This document shows positions 15,889 to 24,827 of a DNA stretch of 64,000 nucleotides, one piece after another. The first letter of the stretch is position 1. Every line of letters starts with the position of its first letter. Source of the stretch: Sabulitectum sp036743055 (lineage in GTDB: Bacteria > Fermentibacterota > Fermentibacteria > Fermentibacterales > JCC-6); assembly GCA_036743055.1 (NCBI GenBank), contig DAINQE010000008.1, forward strand, positions 1 through 64,000. The letters are read 5' to 3'. The notes under the pieces were generated by a model, which saw nothing but the letters and a program-made list of their open reading frames with translations, ran no database searches and was not told the DNA's origin. Position numbers and translations under genes: made by a program.

Positions 15889-17277
15889 ATGAGAGAGGTC
15901 CTTGTGATAATGCTCTGTGCCGCGGCCCTTGCGTCGGGTTCCCCGGTCTCCATGGGAACCGCAGGGGAGAAGGCTTCATCCATCCTGCCGAACGGATGGG
16001 CCCTCGATCCGGGTGAAGCAATTGCGGAAGGCGGAACCATCCTGGGCTATGCTTTCCAGCTGGAACCCTGCGGATATGTGATAACCTCTGCGGATACCGG
16101 GATCGAGCCGGTACTGGCCTACTCCTTTCAGGATCCACTCCTCTCAGCTGATGGGTCTTCCCCCATGCTGGAACTTGCGGAAAGGGACCTTGCGGCGAGG
16201 ATGCAGGCACTGGAATTTACCCCGGCGGTCACCAGGACAGGGAATGAACTTGCCTGGGCCCGCAGGGATGACCCTACCCCCGAGCAGTGGCCCCCTGATG
16301 GCTCCACACCCACAGGTGGGTGGCTGGAAGAGAACTGGACCCAGAACGCCCCCTACAACCAGTTCTGCCCCATGGACCTAATAGCCGGCAGCAGAAGCCT
16401 GGCTGGATGCCCGGCGGTTGCCATGGGAGCCATACTGAACTTCCACAGGGAGACCAACGGAACAAGGTTCGACGACGGTGACGACTACTACCACAACTAC
16501 CACGAATACTACTGGATAGACGACGCAGCAGCTGAACGGGACTTTCCCGCCTGGCCGGAGCTGAACACCCTGCTTGATACCCTGGAAAGCCACTACGCCC
16601 AGGGCATCCTTACCCAGTCGGACAGAGGGGCTGTTGTGTACGCCAGCGGTGCTGCGTGCAAACAGGTCTACACCGCTTCCGTCTCCGGCACCTTCGGTGT
16701 GAACCAGGCGTATGACGCCTATCTAAGGTTCGGCTTCGACTCATGCGAACTCCTTGGTGAGGAGGCGGACAGCCTGCAGGAGAGAATGGCCTGGAACATG
16801 ATGAACGCCCTTCCAGCTCACCTTGCGATAATCGACGAAGGCCCCCAGTACGGCCATAACGTGGTCATGGACGGCTACAACACCGACGGATACTTCCACT
16901 TGAACTTCGGCTGGGGCGGCTCCAGCAACGGCTGGTACAGCTTTCCCCTCACAGGCATGCCCTATGGCATGAACATCATCGAGGGAATAGTTCTGGACAT
17001 CGGTCTGCCGGCCCAGTCAGCTGAAGACCCTGATGGATGTGAAAGTCTTTCAGTGGCCGTGTCCAGCAACCCTGCGGGTGCGTGGCTCGAAGCCAGGATT
17101 TCCGGCGCGGAAGAGGCTGTTGTTACAGCAATCGACGGCAGGGTCATGGGCAGGGTGGAAGTGCCAGCCTCCGGCGTCCTGAGCATCCCGGCGGGGGACT
17201 GGCCGGCGGGGGTATACATTCTGACAGCAACGAGCGGAACCGCCACCACAAGCTCCATGTTCACGGTACTCAGGTAG
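15889..17277 (+). CDS. Secreted C10 (streptopain-like) cysteine peptidase with T9SS-type C-terminus
   Basis: Extracellular cysteine protease precursor of 462 residues. A signal peptide (MREVLVIMLCAAALASGSP) is followed by a prodomain to about residue 130. The catalytic Cys is C174 in LAGCPAVAMG and the catalytic His is H323 in YGHNVVMDGY, followed by LNFGWGGSSNGWY, all typical of MEROPS family C10. The final 85 residues (from about 378) form a beta-rich domain ending GVYILTATSGTATTSSMFTVLR-style, like type IX secretion sorting domains. ATG 15889 has AAGAGGGA upstream. The open frame reaches back into the photolyase gene to 15616, but that part is unrelated sequence. A strong hairpin follows. 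Confidence 0.9.
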   Translation: MREVLVIMLCAAALASGSPVSMGTAGEKASSILPNGWALDPGEAIAEGGTILGYAFQLEPCGYVITSADTGIEPVLAYSFQDPLLSADGSSPMLELAERDLAARMQALEFTPAVTRTGNELAWARRDDPTPEQWPPDGSTPTGGWLEENWTQNAPYNQFCPMDLIAGSRSLAGCPAVAMGAILNFHRETNGTRFDDGDDYYHNYHEYYWIDDAAAERDFPAWPELNTLLDTLESHYAQGILTQSDRGAVVYASGAACKQVYTASVSGTFGVNQAYDAYLRFGFDSCELLGEEADSLQERMAWNMMNALPAHLAIIDEGPQYGHNVVMDGYNTDGYFHLNFGWGGSSNGWYSFPLTGMPYGMNIIEGIVLDIGLPAQSAEDPDGCESLSVAVSSNPAGAWLEARISGAEEAVVTAIDGRVMGRVEVPASGVLSIPAGDWPAGVYILTATSGTATTSSMFTVLR

Positions 17278-17284
17278 AGAAAAG

Positions 17285-17308
17285 GCCTGCTCCCGGCGGG
17301 GAGCAGGC
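17285..17308. terminator. Bidirectional intrinsic terminator
   Basis: GCCTGCTCC (17285-17293) pairs perfectly with GGAGCAGGC (17300-17308). It lies between the convergent C10 peptidase and pruA genes, followed by GCTTTAAT on the plus strand and TTTTCT on the minus strand. Confidence 0.75.
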
Positions 17309-17326
17309 GCTTTAATCGCTCTATTA

Positions 17327-18952
17327 CTAACCCAGGAACGGGTAGGTGTAGTCCAGGGGCGGGTTGAAGTTCTCCTTCACCGTTCTTCCGGTAACCCAGC
17401 GGAGCAGGTTCAGGTGGCTACCAGCCTTGTCGTTTGTTCCGGAACCCCTTCCGCCGCCGAAGGGCTGCTGCCCCACCACGGCTCCTGTGGGCTTGTCGTT
17501 TATGTAGAAATTCCCGGCTGCGTGGCTCAGCTTGTCCATGGCCTGCACTATCTCCCTGCGGTCCCTTGCGAACACAGCGCCTGTGAGGGCGTAGGGGGAT
17601 GTGGAGTCCAGTATCTCCAGCGTTTCGATCACCTTTGAGTCGTCGTAGACGAAAACGGTGAGCACAGGACCGAAGAGTTCGGTCTCCATCAGCTCGTGCC
17701 TGGGATCGTCAACCCTGATCACCGTGGGTTCGATGAACCACCCCTTCGACTTGTCGAAGCCGCCCCCGCAGACGATCTCGCAGGCAGAGGACTCTGCGGC
17801 CCTGGAGACGAAGGGTGTGATGGTGTCGAAGGCCTTCTCGTCGATTACGGCATTCACGAAGTTGCCGAAGTCTCGCACATCGCCCATTTTCATGGTGCCC
17901 ACCATTTCGGCCAGCTGATCGCGGACCTCAGGCCAGATGCTCTTTGGCACATAGGCCCTGGAGGCGGCGCTGCACTTCTGCCCCTGGTACTCGAAAGCAC
18001 CTCTTGCAAGGGCAACCGCCACTGCGGTGACCTCCGCGGAAGGGTAGGCGAAAACGAAGTCCTTCCCGCCGGTTTCCCCGACGAGCCTGGGGTATGAAAC
18101 GTAGTTCTCCAGGTTCTGGGCGGTGTGCTTCCAGAGCCAGTTGAAGGTGCCCGTGGAACCGGTGAAGTGTATTCCGGCCATGTACTTATTCGCTGTCACC
18201 GTGTTTCCGATAAGGCTTCCGGAGGCGGGAACGAAGTTGACCACGCCGTCGGGAAGGCCGGCTTCCCTGAGCAGCTCCATCACGTACCAGTTGGAGAGCA
18301 CAGAGGTGGTGGCGGGTTTCCACACCGAGGTGTTGCCCATGAGCGCCGGCGCCGTGGGAAGGTTAGCGGCGATGGAGGTAAAGTTGAAGGGAGTAACCGC
18401 GAAGACGAAACCCTCAAGGGGCCTGTATTCCAGCCTGTTGAGCTGATCGTGACCTGAAGAGGGCTGGTCACGGTAAAGGTCGGAGGCGAAGGCGGCGTTC
18501 ATCCTGAAGAAGTCTATGGCCTCTGCCGCTGCGTCTATCTCAGCCTGATATGGGTTCTTGCTCTGACCCAGCATGGTGGCGGCGTTGATCCTTGCACGGT
18601 ACCTGGTGGCCAGCAGCTCACCGGCTTTGAGGAAAACGGAGGCCCTTTCCAGCCAGGGCATCCTCATCCAGTCCTTCTGGGCCTTCACGGCGGCGTCGCA
18701 GGCTGCGTTGATCTCCGCCTCTCCCGCCTTGTGGAAACGGGCCAGTACGTGGCCGTGATCGTGGGGCATGGTCACCTCGGCCACATCCCCGGTTCTTACC
18801 TCTTTCCCGCCGATGAAGGCGGGTATGTCGATTACCTGCCCGGCCTGACGGTCCAGCTCCCGGGTGAGCTCTTCACGCTCGGGTGAACCGGGTGCGTAGG
18901 AAAGCACCTTTTCGTTGGCCGGCTTCTCGATGGAGAAGTTCATGTTGTTCAT
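17327..18952 (-). CDS. pruA: 1-pyrroline-5-carboxylate dehydrogenase
   Basis: NAD-dependent aldehyde dehydrogenase that oxidises glutamate semialdehyde/P5C to glutamate, the last step of proline and arginine/ornithine breakdown. 541 residues match the long ALDH4A1-like type. Visible are FVFAVTPFNFTSIAANLPT (cofactor-binding region), catalytic Glu in LVGETGGKD, catalytic Cys in EYQGQKCSAASR, and the C-terminal QQPFGGGRGSGTNDKAG. ATG 18952 has GGAGGTAACC immediately upstream. No proline dehydrogenase is encoded nearby, so it may serve ornithine or arginine catabolism. Confidence 0.95.
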   Translation of the reverse strand: MNNMNFSIEKPANEKVLSYAPGSPEREELTRELDRQAGQVIDIPAFIGGKEVRTGDVAEVTMPHDHGHVLARFHKAGEAEINAACDAAVKAQKDWMRMPWLERASVFLKAGELLATRYRARINAATMLGQSKNPYQAEIDAAAEAIDFFRMNAAFASDLYRDQPSSGHDQLNRLEYRPLEGFVFAVTPFNFTSIAANLPTAPALMGNTSVWKPATTSVLSNWYVMELLREAGLPDGVVNFVPASGSLIGNTVTANKYMAGIHFTGSTGTFNWLWKHTAQNLENYVSYPRLVGETGGKDFVFAYPSAEVTAVAVALARGAFEYQGQKCSAASRAYVPKSIWPEVRDQLAEMVGTMKMGDVRDFGNFVNAVIDEKAFDTITPFVSRAAESSACEIVCGGGFDKSKGWFIEPTVIRVDDPRHELMETELFGPVLTVFVYDDSKVIETLEILDSTSPYALTGAVFARDRREIVQAMDKLSHAAGNFYINDKPTGAVVGQQPFGGGRGSGTNDKAGSHLNLLRWVTGRTVKENFNPPLDYTYPFLG

Positions 18953-19019
18953 GGTTACCTCCGGAAATGACTTGTGGGAAACTGCTTGAATAATAATACA
19001 CGGCCGCGCCCCGAGCCAG

Positions 19020-19046
19020 GAAAAACCCGCCCCCGGAGGGGCGGGT
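19020..19046 (-). terminator. Rho-independent terminator of the first subtilisin gene
   Basis: Perfect 9-bp stem ACCCGCCCC/GGGGCGGGT (19025-19046) with a 4-nt loop, followed on the minus strand by TTTTT (19024-19020). It lies 23 nt past the stop. Confidence 0.85.
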
Positions 19047-19068
19047 CTTCAGAAATGCCGGCCGGCCG

Positions 19069-20829
19069 TTACCTTACCAGAGTCATTCTGGAAACGGATG
19101 TGCCGGCGGACGTGGAGGCGCGCACCAGGTAGATGCCGTTGCCCAGGTCGCCGGGAACCTGCCACTGGAACATGTGGCTTCCGACCTGAAGCGATCCGGA
19201 GTGAACGGTGGAAACCGTTCTGCCGGAAACATCGTAGACGGACACTTCCGCCACGCCCTCAACCGGCATGTAAAGGGAGAAGGACGCGGTTGAGGCAACA
19301 GGGTTGGGGGATACCCGGGAGAGGGCAGTGGTGAACCCCTCCACAGAGGCGGAGGAACCCTCCTGGGTGCCGGTGAGTTCAAGGGCCGCCAGCACCGCCT
19401 GGTATATGTCCACCCTTCCGGCACCGTAGTAGTTGTCCTTACCCGCAGCGCCCAGGTCAATGGAAGTCACTTCGAGGATGGAATCCATCTGGGCCACGGT
19501 GAGTTCCGGGTTGGCGCAGAGAAGGAGGGCCATGCAGCCGGCCAGGTGCGGGGTTGCCATGGAGGTTCCGCTCATGGTGGTGTATCCGTCGGGATCGGAG
19601 TAGTTGCAGCTGAGAATGTCAACGCCGGGACCTGATATATCGGGGTCGATCAGTCCGATGTCCGGGGAGGTGTCGGGGTAGTCGTTCCAGGGAGCATCGT
19701 ACATCCAGGTGGAGTAGCCCAGGCTGGAGAACGAGGCCAGGTTGTCGTTGGAATCCGTGGCTCCCACGGTAATAGTGGCAGTTAGACCACCAGTTGTGAT
19801 CTGGTCCGGGTGGATCCAGGGGGGCGGGCAGTCGCCGGGGGTTCTTATATCTCCCCAGTCGCCGGGATTTCCGCCTTCGTTGCCTGCTGCAATGGAGTGG
19901 ATCACTCCTGCGGCGAGAACATTCTCCTCGCCCTCTCTCCAGGTCTGTCTTGCGGGGTTCTGGTTCTGGGGCCAGCCAAGACTGGTGGAAATTACCTGGG
20001 CTCCGTTCTCAACGCTGAACTCGAAGGCATCCCAGACATCCTGCTCGTCGCCGAAGGTGGTTCCCACCCGAACGGCCATAAGTGTGGCCTGTGGAGCAAC
20101 TCCGCAGACCGTCCCTGCATTGCCGTTGCTGCCCACGGATCCTGCACAGTGGGTTCCGTGACCGTTCTGGTCCATTGGGTCGCCGTCGCCGTCGGCGAAG
20201 TCCCAGCCATAATGGTAGCCGGCATCGGTGTCGTGCCACATCTGGTTGTGCAGATCTATGTGGTTGTAGTTCACTCCGGTGTCAACGATGCTGACCAGGA
20301 CTCCCTGGCCCTCGTAGCCCATGGCCCACACGTCCGGGGCGTTGATCTTGTCAACTCCCCAGGCGTTGGCAAGGAGAAGCTCGTCCCTTACTGGTTCCCT
20401 GATCTCCACGGGCTCGATGAGAATATCGGGGAAGGTCTTCAGGGCGATCCATTCAACGTCTTCCCTGGCTGCTATCTCAGCGATGACTTCGGCGGTTGCG
20501 GCGCAGCCCACAACGCTTACTATCCAGTTGGTCCGTACCTCTTCCACGGAGCCTTCCGGGAAGGCGGCAAGGGCATCCAGCACCGGCTGCTGGGAAGTTT
20601 CGGCGAACTGCTTCATCACGGAGACGGCGAACTCCCTCCTCTGGGCGGAGTTCATGGAGGCGGCCACAGTGTTGATGTAGTCGAGGTCTGCCCTTCCAGA
20701 GGGTTTGATGAGAACGTGGATCAGCTCTCCGGGATCCGATGAAGCCATTTCGGAGCGGAGGAGATCCGTTACTGTTCCGGCATGCAGAGCCCCTGCCAGA
20801 AGCACAACACAGAGTATTGCTTTTACCAT
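19069..20829 (-). CDS. Secreted S8 subtilisin-like serine peptidase with T9SS-type C-terminus
   Basis: Exported protease of 586 residues. Signal peptide MVKAILCVVLLAGALHAG is followed by a prodomain to about residue 125. The catalytic triad is visible: Asp in VSIVDTGVNYNH, His in NGHGTHCAGSV, Ser in MSGTSMATPHLAG. The last 80 residues (SRVSPNPVASTASFSLYMP onward, ending SRMTLVR) are a typical type IX sorting domain. ATG 20829 is set by AAAGGA 6 nt upstream; ATG 20835 touches that site and is rejected. A close paralogue lies at 22265-23965 across the antiporter gene, suggesting duplication. Confidence 0.93.
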   Translation of the reverse strand: MVKAILCVVLLAGALHAGTVTDLLRSEMASSDPGELIHVLIKPSGRADLDYINTVAASMNSAQRREFAVSVMKQFAETSQQPVLDALAAFPEGSVEEVRTNWIVSVVGCAATAEVIAEIAAREDVEWIALKTFPDILIEPVEIREPVRDELLLANAWGVDKINAPDVWAMGYEGQGVLVSIVDTGVNYNHIDLHNQMWHDTDAGYHYGWDFADGDGDPMDQNGHGTHCAGSVGSNGNAGTVCGVAPQATLMAVRVGTTFGDEQDVWDAFEFSVENGAQVISTSLGWPQNQNPARQTWREGEENVLAAGVIHSIAAGNEGGNPGDWGDIRTPGDCPPPWIHPDQITTGGLTATITVGATDSNDNLASFSSLGYSTWMYDAPWNDYPDTSPDIGLIDPDISGPGVDILSCNYSDPDGYTTMSGTSMATPHLAGCMALLLCANPELTVAQMDSILEVTSIDLGAAGKDNYYGAGRVDIYQAVLAALELTGTQEGSSASVEGFTTALSRVSPNPVASTASFSLYMPVEGVAEVSVYDVSGRTVSTVHSGSLQVGSHMFQWQVPGDLGNGIYLVRASTSAGTSVSRMTLVR

Positions 20830-20875
20830 TAACATTCCTTTCGGGTTTACGGGGAAAACCAAGGCAACTGATGTG

Positions 20876-20904
20876 AATATGCGGAACCCGGCTAAAAAAT
20901 CCAA
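20876..20904 (-). promoter_or_regulatory. Predicted promoter of the first subtilisin gene
   Basis: On the minus strand TTGGAT (20904-20899), 17 nt, CATATT (20881-20876), 47 nt upstream of the ATG. It abuts an inverted repeat CAATGG-CCTT-CCATTG (20902-20917) that separates it from the divergent antiporter promoter. Confidence 0.5.
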
Positions 20905-20914
20905 TGGCCTTCCA

Positions 20915-20944
20915 TTGACCAGGTTACGATACCGTGGGTATGGT
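20915..20944 (+). promoter_or_regulatory. Possible promoter of the antiporter gene
   Basis: TTGACC (20915-20920), 18 nt, TATGGT (20939-20944). It overlaps one arm of the inverted repeat 20902-20917, so the two divergent promoters could be controlled together. Confidence 0.4.
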
Positions 20945-20988
20945 TCGTTTCAGGAAAAGGGACTATCACTCGGGAGGCCCCTGATACA

Positions 20989-22233
20989 GTGTCGATAACA
21001 GGCATTCTGCTGGAGTTCAGAGACACGGTGAGCGTTCACCCGGTCTTCGGCCTGGGGATACTCCTCGTTGGAGCCTGGTTCCTGGGGTGGCTGGTGGAGA
21101 AGCGCGGTATTCCGGCTGTGTCGGGGTTCGTTCTGGCGGGAATGCTCCTGGGCCCCCAGGTTACAGGAATGGTCCACGGTGACCTCTACGCCAGGATGCA
21201 GCCCATAACCCAGATCGCCGTTGCAGTTATCGCAGTGGTCATAGGCAGCGAGTTCAGACTGGCCCGTATGAGGAAGATAGGCCGGGCAATGGCTTCCATT
21301 ACAGCGTCCCAGCTGGCGGTCACTTTCCTCCTCACCTCGGCGGCCCTTGCAGTCACCGGGCATCTGCCCCTGCACACGGCTGCTGTTCTGGGGGCAATAG
21401 CCACCGCCACTTCCCCCACCGCAACGGTGACCATTATCCGTGACCTGAATGCCAGAGGTCCCTTCATCGACCACCTCTACGGCGCTATCCCCCTGGATGA
21501 CGCCGGATGCATAGTCCTTTTCGCTGTGGTAATGGCAATCGCGGCCGGATTCCTCCAGCCCGGTGAAGCATCCGTGGCCGAATCGGTACTCCACTTCGCT
21601 GAAGAGATGGGCGGTTCGCTTATTCTGGGGCTTCTCACCGGTCTGGCCCTCAGGAAGGGAGCTTCAGCAAAGTACAACATGAACTCCATATACATCGTAA
21701 GCCTGGGTCTTCTGTGCCTCATGGCGGCTCTCGCAGCGGCTTTCCACCTCTCGCCGCTCCTGGCGGGAATGGCCGCGGGAGCGGTGATGGCCAACTCCCC
21801 CAAGGGCGGGAGGAAGGTGGTGGAAGCCCTGGAGCTTCTTGCGCCGCCGCTTTACGCCGTTTTCTTCGCCATCGCCGGGGCCGAGCTGGAACCGGGGGTG
21901 CTCGGTGACCGCACCGTGCTGGCCGCAGGAGGCATCTACATTCTGGCCAGGGCAGCCGGCAAGTATTCTGGCGTCTGGCTGGGAGCGGCCCTCTCGGGAA
22001 GCGAGCCTGAGATACGGAGGTACCTGGGACTTGCCATGCTTCCCCACTCCGGGGTTACCATCGGTCTCCTGCTCTACCTGCAGACCTCAGAATCCTTCGC
22101 CGCACACAGCGGGCATCTGGCCCCCCTTGTTGTGAGTGTGGTGCTCATGTCGGTGCTGGTGAACGAACTCCTGGGGCCTGTGCTGGCCAAGCTGGCCATC
22201 CAGAGGGCGGTAAAAGAGGAAGGGCGCCGCTGA
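20989..22233 (+). CDS. Kef/NhaA-like cation:proton antiporter (CPA2)
   Basis: Inner-membrane antiporter of 414 residues, with about 12-13 hydrophobic segments. The first region (GIPAVSGFVLAGMLLGPQVTG) is the CPA2 signature of Kef-type proteins. Acidic residues inside the membrane appear in IPLDDAGCIVLFAVV near residue 165. There is no C-terminal RCK/TrkA-N domain, so gating by nucleotides or glutathione as in KefB/C is unlikely. The start is GTG 20989, with GGGAGG 12 nt upstream, longer than usual. It probably exchanges Na+ or K+ for H+. It sits between two subtilisin paralogues. Confidence 0.85.
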   Translation: MSITGILLEFRDTVSVHPVFGLGILLVGAWFLGWLVEKRGIPAVSGFVLAGMLLGPQVTGMVHGDLYARMQPITQIAVAVIAVVIGSEFRLARMRKIGRAMASITASQLAVTFLLTSAALAVTGHLPLHTAAVLGAIATATSPTATVTIIRDLNARGPFIDHLYGAIPLDDAGCIVLFAVVMAIAAGFLQPGEASVAESVLHFAEEMGGSLILGLLTGLALRKGASAKYNMNSIYIVSLGLLCLMAALAAAFHLSPLLAGMAAGAVMANSPKGGRKVVEALELLAPPLYAVFFAIAGAELEPGVLGDRTVLAAGGIYILARAAGKYSGVWLGAALSGSEPEIRRYLGLAMLPHSGVTIGLLLYLQTSESFAAHSGHLAPLVVSVVLMSVLVNELLGPVLAKLAIQRAVKEEGRR

Positions 22234-22244
22234 GGGCGCCCTTC
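22219..22244. terminator. Hairpin between convergent antiporter and second subtilisin genes
   Basis: GAAGGGCGCC (22219-22228) pairs with GGCGCCCTTC (22235-22244), overlapping the antiporter stop codon. A 10-bp perfect stem suggests bidirectional termination, but no clear T-run follows on the plus strand. Confidence 0.5.
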
Positions 22245-22264
22245 GCGAAGTAACGGTATCGGAT

Positions 22265-23965
22265 CTACCTTACAACGGTCATCCTGGATGAAACAGTCTG
22301 GCCGTTCATGGAGGCCCTTACGAAGTAGATGCCGCTTCCCATTGTATCGGGAATACGCCAGCTGAAGGCGTTGGGACCTGCGGTGAGTTCGCCGGTCTGG
22401 ATGTTGGCGGCTCTGCGGCCCGCAACGTCGTACACTGCTATGTCAGCCTGGCCGGAAACCACTGCGTTCACACTGAAGGAAGCGTATGTGGCAACCGGGT
22501 TGGGGCTCACTGCGCTGATGCCAATCACCGCGGGGTTCACCTGTGCGCTCTGCTCCTCGGCATTGCCCACCATGGCCAGAGCGGCCAGAACAGCCTGATA
22601 GGCGTCGACCCGTCCAGCACCAAAGGTATTGTCCTTGCCCGAGGATCCCAGATCAAGGCTGGTCTCTTCGATGATCTGATCCATCTCAGCAACGGTGAGG
22701 TTGGGATTTGCACTGAGGATCAGCGCGGCAACGCCAGCCAGGTGCGGAGTGGCCATTGAAGTACCGCTCATTGTGGTGTATCCGCCGTTCCAGGCGGTAC
22801 TCACAACATCAACTCCCGGTCCGCTGATGTCGGGGTCGATCAGGGGGCTGGAATCGGAGTAATCATACCACCAGGTGACCGGGCCGCGGCTGGAGAAACT
22901 GGCGATGTTGTCGCCGCTGTCGGTGGCGCCCACCGTAACCACAGCGCTCTGCCCGGCCTGGTAGGTCTGATCTGGGTGGAACCAGGGTGGAGGGCCGTCT
23001 CCCGGAGAAAGGACGGTGCCGGCACCGGGGCCGCTGTTTGCGGCTGCAATGCTGTGATAGACACCTGCGGTGAGGGCGTTCTCGTTGGCTGTCCTGAGGG
23101 AAGTGTTGCCCTGGCCTGAGCCCAGGGACATGGACATCACTGAAGCTCCGTTGTCGATGGCGAACTCCATGGCCTCTATCCAGGTTGGCTCGCCGCCGCT
23201 GTAGTAGTTGATCCTCAGGGCCATGATGGTGGCCTGGGGCGCTACACCCGTCTCGGTTCCCGCGGTGCCGTCGCCGGCAACTGAACCGGCGCAGTGGGTG
23301 CCGTGTCCGTAGTCGTCCATGGGGTCGCTGTCATTATCGAAAAAGTCCCAGCCGTAGTGATAACCGGCGGCGGTGTCGTGCCACATGTTGTTGCCCAGGT
23401 CGGAGTGGTTGTAGTCCACACCGGTGTCGATCACTGCAACGATGACTCCCTGGCCTTCATAGCCCAGGGCCCAGGCGTCGTCGGCGTTAATCTTTGAAAC
23501 GCCCCAGGCGAGACCCTTGCCCCTCTCTTCTGCATTGAGGGGTCTGGTTTCCACAGGCTCAATGAGCCCGGAGTTCTCGTCGGTGGCCCTCTCCACGTAC
23601 CACACATCTGACCTTGCGGCCATGCGCCTTATGGCGGAGGGGGAAGCTTCGCAGTAAATGCCGTTGGAAAGCCAGAGGGACCTGATGTCCGTGGCGTTCA
23701 GGGAGGAAAGTTCCTCAAGTATTCCGGCCTGGGACGCCTGGGCCATCTCCTTCATGGCCTCCACGGCGAACTCCTGCCTCTGTGCCCTGTTCATTCCGTC
23801 GGTGGCTGCATCCACCCAGTTCCTGTCCACCTGGCCGTGGGCCAGTATGAACACCGGGATGAGGTCGGTGTCGGTGGCACCGGCGAGCATCATCTCCAGG
23901 TCAGGGCTGATGGTTCCCGCGGCGGCCAGGGAGACCGCTGCGAGCAGAACCAGCAACTGTTTCAT
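22265..23965 (-). CDS. Secreted S8 subtilisin-like serine peptidase with T9SS-type C-terminus (paralogue)
   Basis: Exported protease of 566 residues with the same architecture as the gene at 19069-20829. Signal peptide MKQLLVLLAAVSLAAAG; prodomain with NRAQRQEFAVEAMKEMAQ (the same motif occurs in the paralogue); Asp in VAVIDTGVDYNH; His in YGHGTHCAGSV; Ser in MSGTSMATPHLAG; and a C-terminal sorting domain from SAVSPNPVATYASFS to SRMTVVR. ATG 23965 follows AGAGGAGAGAC. The paralogues share the catalytic and sorting domains but differ in loops, suggesting an old duplication with specificity drift. Confidence 0.93.
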   Translation of the reverse strand: MKQLLVLLAAVSLAAAGTISPDLEMMLAGATDTDLIPVFILAHGQVDRNWVDAATDGMNRAQRQEFAVEAMKEMAQASQAGILEELSSLNATDIRSLWLSNGIYCEASPSAIRRMAARSDVWYVERATDENSGLIEPVETRPLNAEERGKGLAWGVSKINADDAWALGYEGQGVIVAVIDTGVDYNHSDLGNNMWHDTAAGYHYGWDFFDNDSDPMDDYGHGTHCAGSVAGDGTAGTETGVAPQATIMALRINYYSGGEPTWIEAMEFAIDNGASVMSMSLGSGQGNTSLRTANENALTAGVYHSIAAANSGPGAGTVLSPGDGPPPWFHPDQTYQAGQSAVVTVGATDSGDNIASFSSRGPVTWWYDYSDSSPLIDPDISGPGVDVVSTAWNGGYTTMSGTSMATPHLAGVAALILSANPNLTVAEMDQIIEETSLDLGSSGKDNTFGAGRVDAYQAVLAALAMVGNAEEQSAQVNPAVIGISAVSPNPVATYASFSVNAVVSGQADIAVYDVAGRRAANIQTGELTAGPNAFSWRIPDTMGSGIYFVRASMNGQTVSSRMTVVR

Positions 23966-24086
23966 GTCTCTCCTCTCGATCTTATGGGTGCGGTTGTGCG
24001 TTCCTGGTAATTCCTATTATTGCAGTATGTTTTTCCCCCGGCAACCGCCGTGGCACATGCGCAAATCAACGAGCCATAGAATAAGC

Positions 24087-24827
24087 TCATGGTTTCGTGA
24101 AAGCAATGGCCTCACATTCCTTAAGGGTTGATGCATCCGCATCGTCAAGGGAAACCCCGCGCTCCTCCAGGAGTTCCTCGAGCATGTGGAATCCCTGGAT
24201 GAAATCGGAGTTAGCTTCCCTGAGGGCCTGCTCGGGTTCAACCCCCCTTATCCTCAGCAGATTCACCACTCCGAAGAGCAGGTCTCCGGGATCCCCAGCC
24301 TGAATATCCTTCTTTACTTTTGCCAGTAGATCCTCCTCGCCGGGCCACGGGAAACCCACTTCGGAAGCCCTCTGCTGTATCCTCCAGGCCTTCTGCAGGG
24401 CGGGCATGGATTCCGGGATGGAGTCGAAGAACCTCTTTTTCTCATTCTTCTTCTCCTGGGACTTGATGGCTTCCCACTGCTTCTCCACCTCTTCCGGGGT
24501 GAGGTCGGTGGTTCCGTCGAACACGTGGGGATGCCTTCGGACCAGCTTCTCCGTGATCCGGGAAGCTACTTCGGCAAGGTCGAAGATACCCTCCTCCCTG
24601 CATATCTCAGCTGACATCACTATGTGAAGAAGAAGGTCGCCCAGTTCCTTCCTGAGTTCGTCCATGTCGCCTGAATCCACCGCATCAGCCACTTCGTAGG
24701 CCTCCTCCAGCATGTAGGGGCGGAGTGTCTGGAGGGTCTGGCTCCTGTCCCAGCTGCAGCCGCCGGGGCCCCTGAGCTTCCTCACAGCCTCCAGGAGTTC
24801 TTCCAGGGCGGCGGTGGTCCTATCCAT
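24087..24827 (-). CDS. mazG: Nucleoside triphosphate pyrophosphohydrolase
   Basis: Cytosolic all-alpha NTP pyrophosphatase that hydrolyses (d)NTPs to monophosphates, a housecleaning enzyme. 246 residues form the two-domain E. coli-type MazG. The first domain starts LRGPGGCSWDRSQTLQTLRP, with the EExxE-type metal site in LEEAYEVADAV and RKELGDLLLHIV. The second domain contains VGFPWPGEEDLLAKVKK and GDLLFGVVNLLR. ATG 24827 overlaps the lpdA stop by 8 nt, so the two genes are co-translated. Confidence 0.95.
   Translation of the reverse strand: MDRTTAALEELLEAVRKLRGPGGCSWDRSQTLQTLRPYMLEEAYEVADAVDSGDMDELRKELGDLLLHIVMSAEICREEGIFDLAEVASRITEKLVRRHPHVFDGTTDLTPEEVEKQWEAIKSQEKKNEKKRFFDSIPESMPALQKAWRIQQRASEVGFPWPGEEDLLAKVKKDIQAGDPGDLLFGVVNLLRIRGVEPEQALREANSDFIQGFHMLEELLEERGVSLDDADASTLKECEAIAFTKP

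Noticed and set aside
19810..20742. 310-codon plus-strand frame opposite the first subtilisin
   Set aside because: Antisense shadow; the subtilisin triad on the minus strand is intact.
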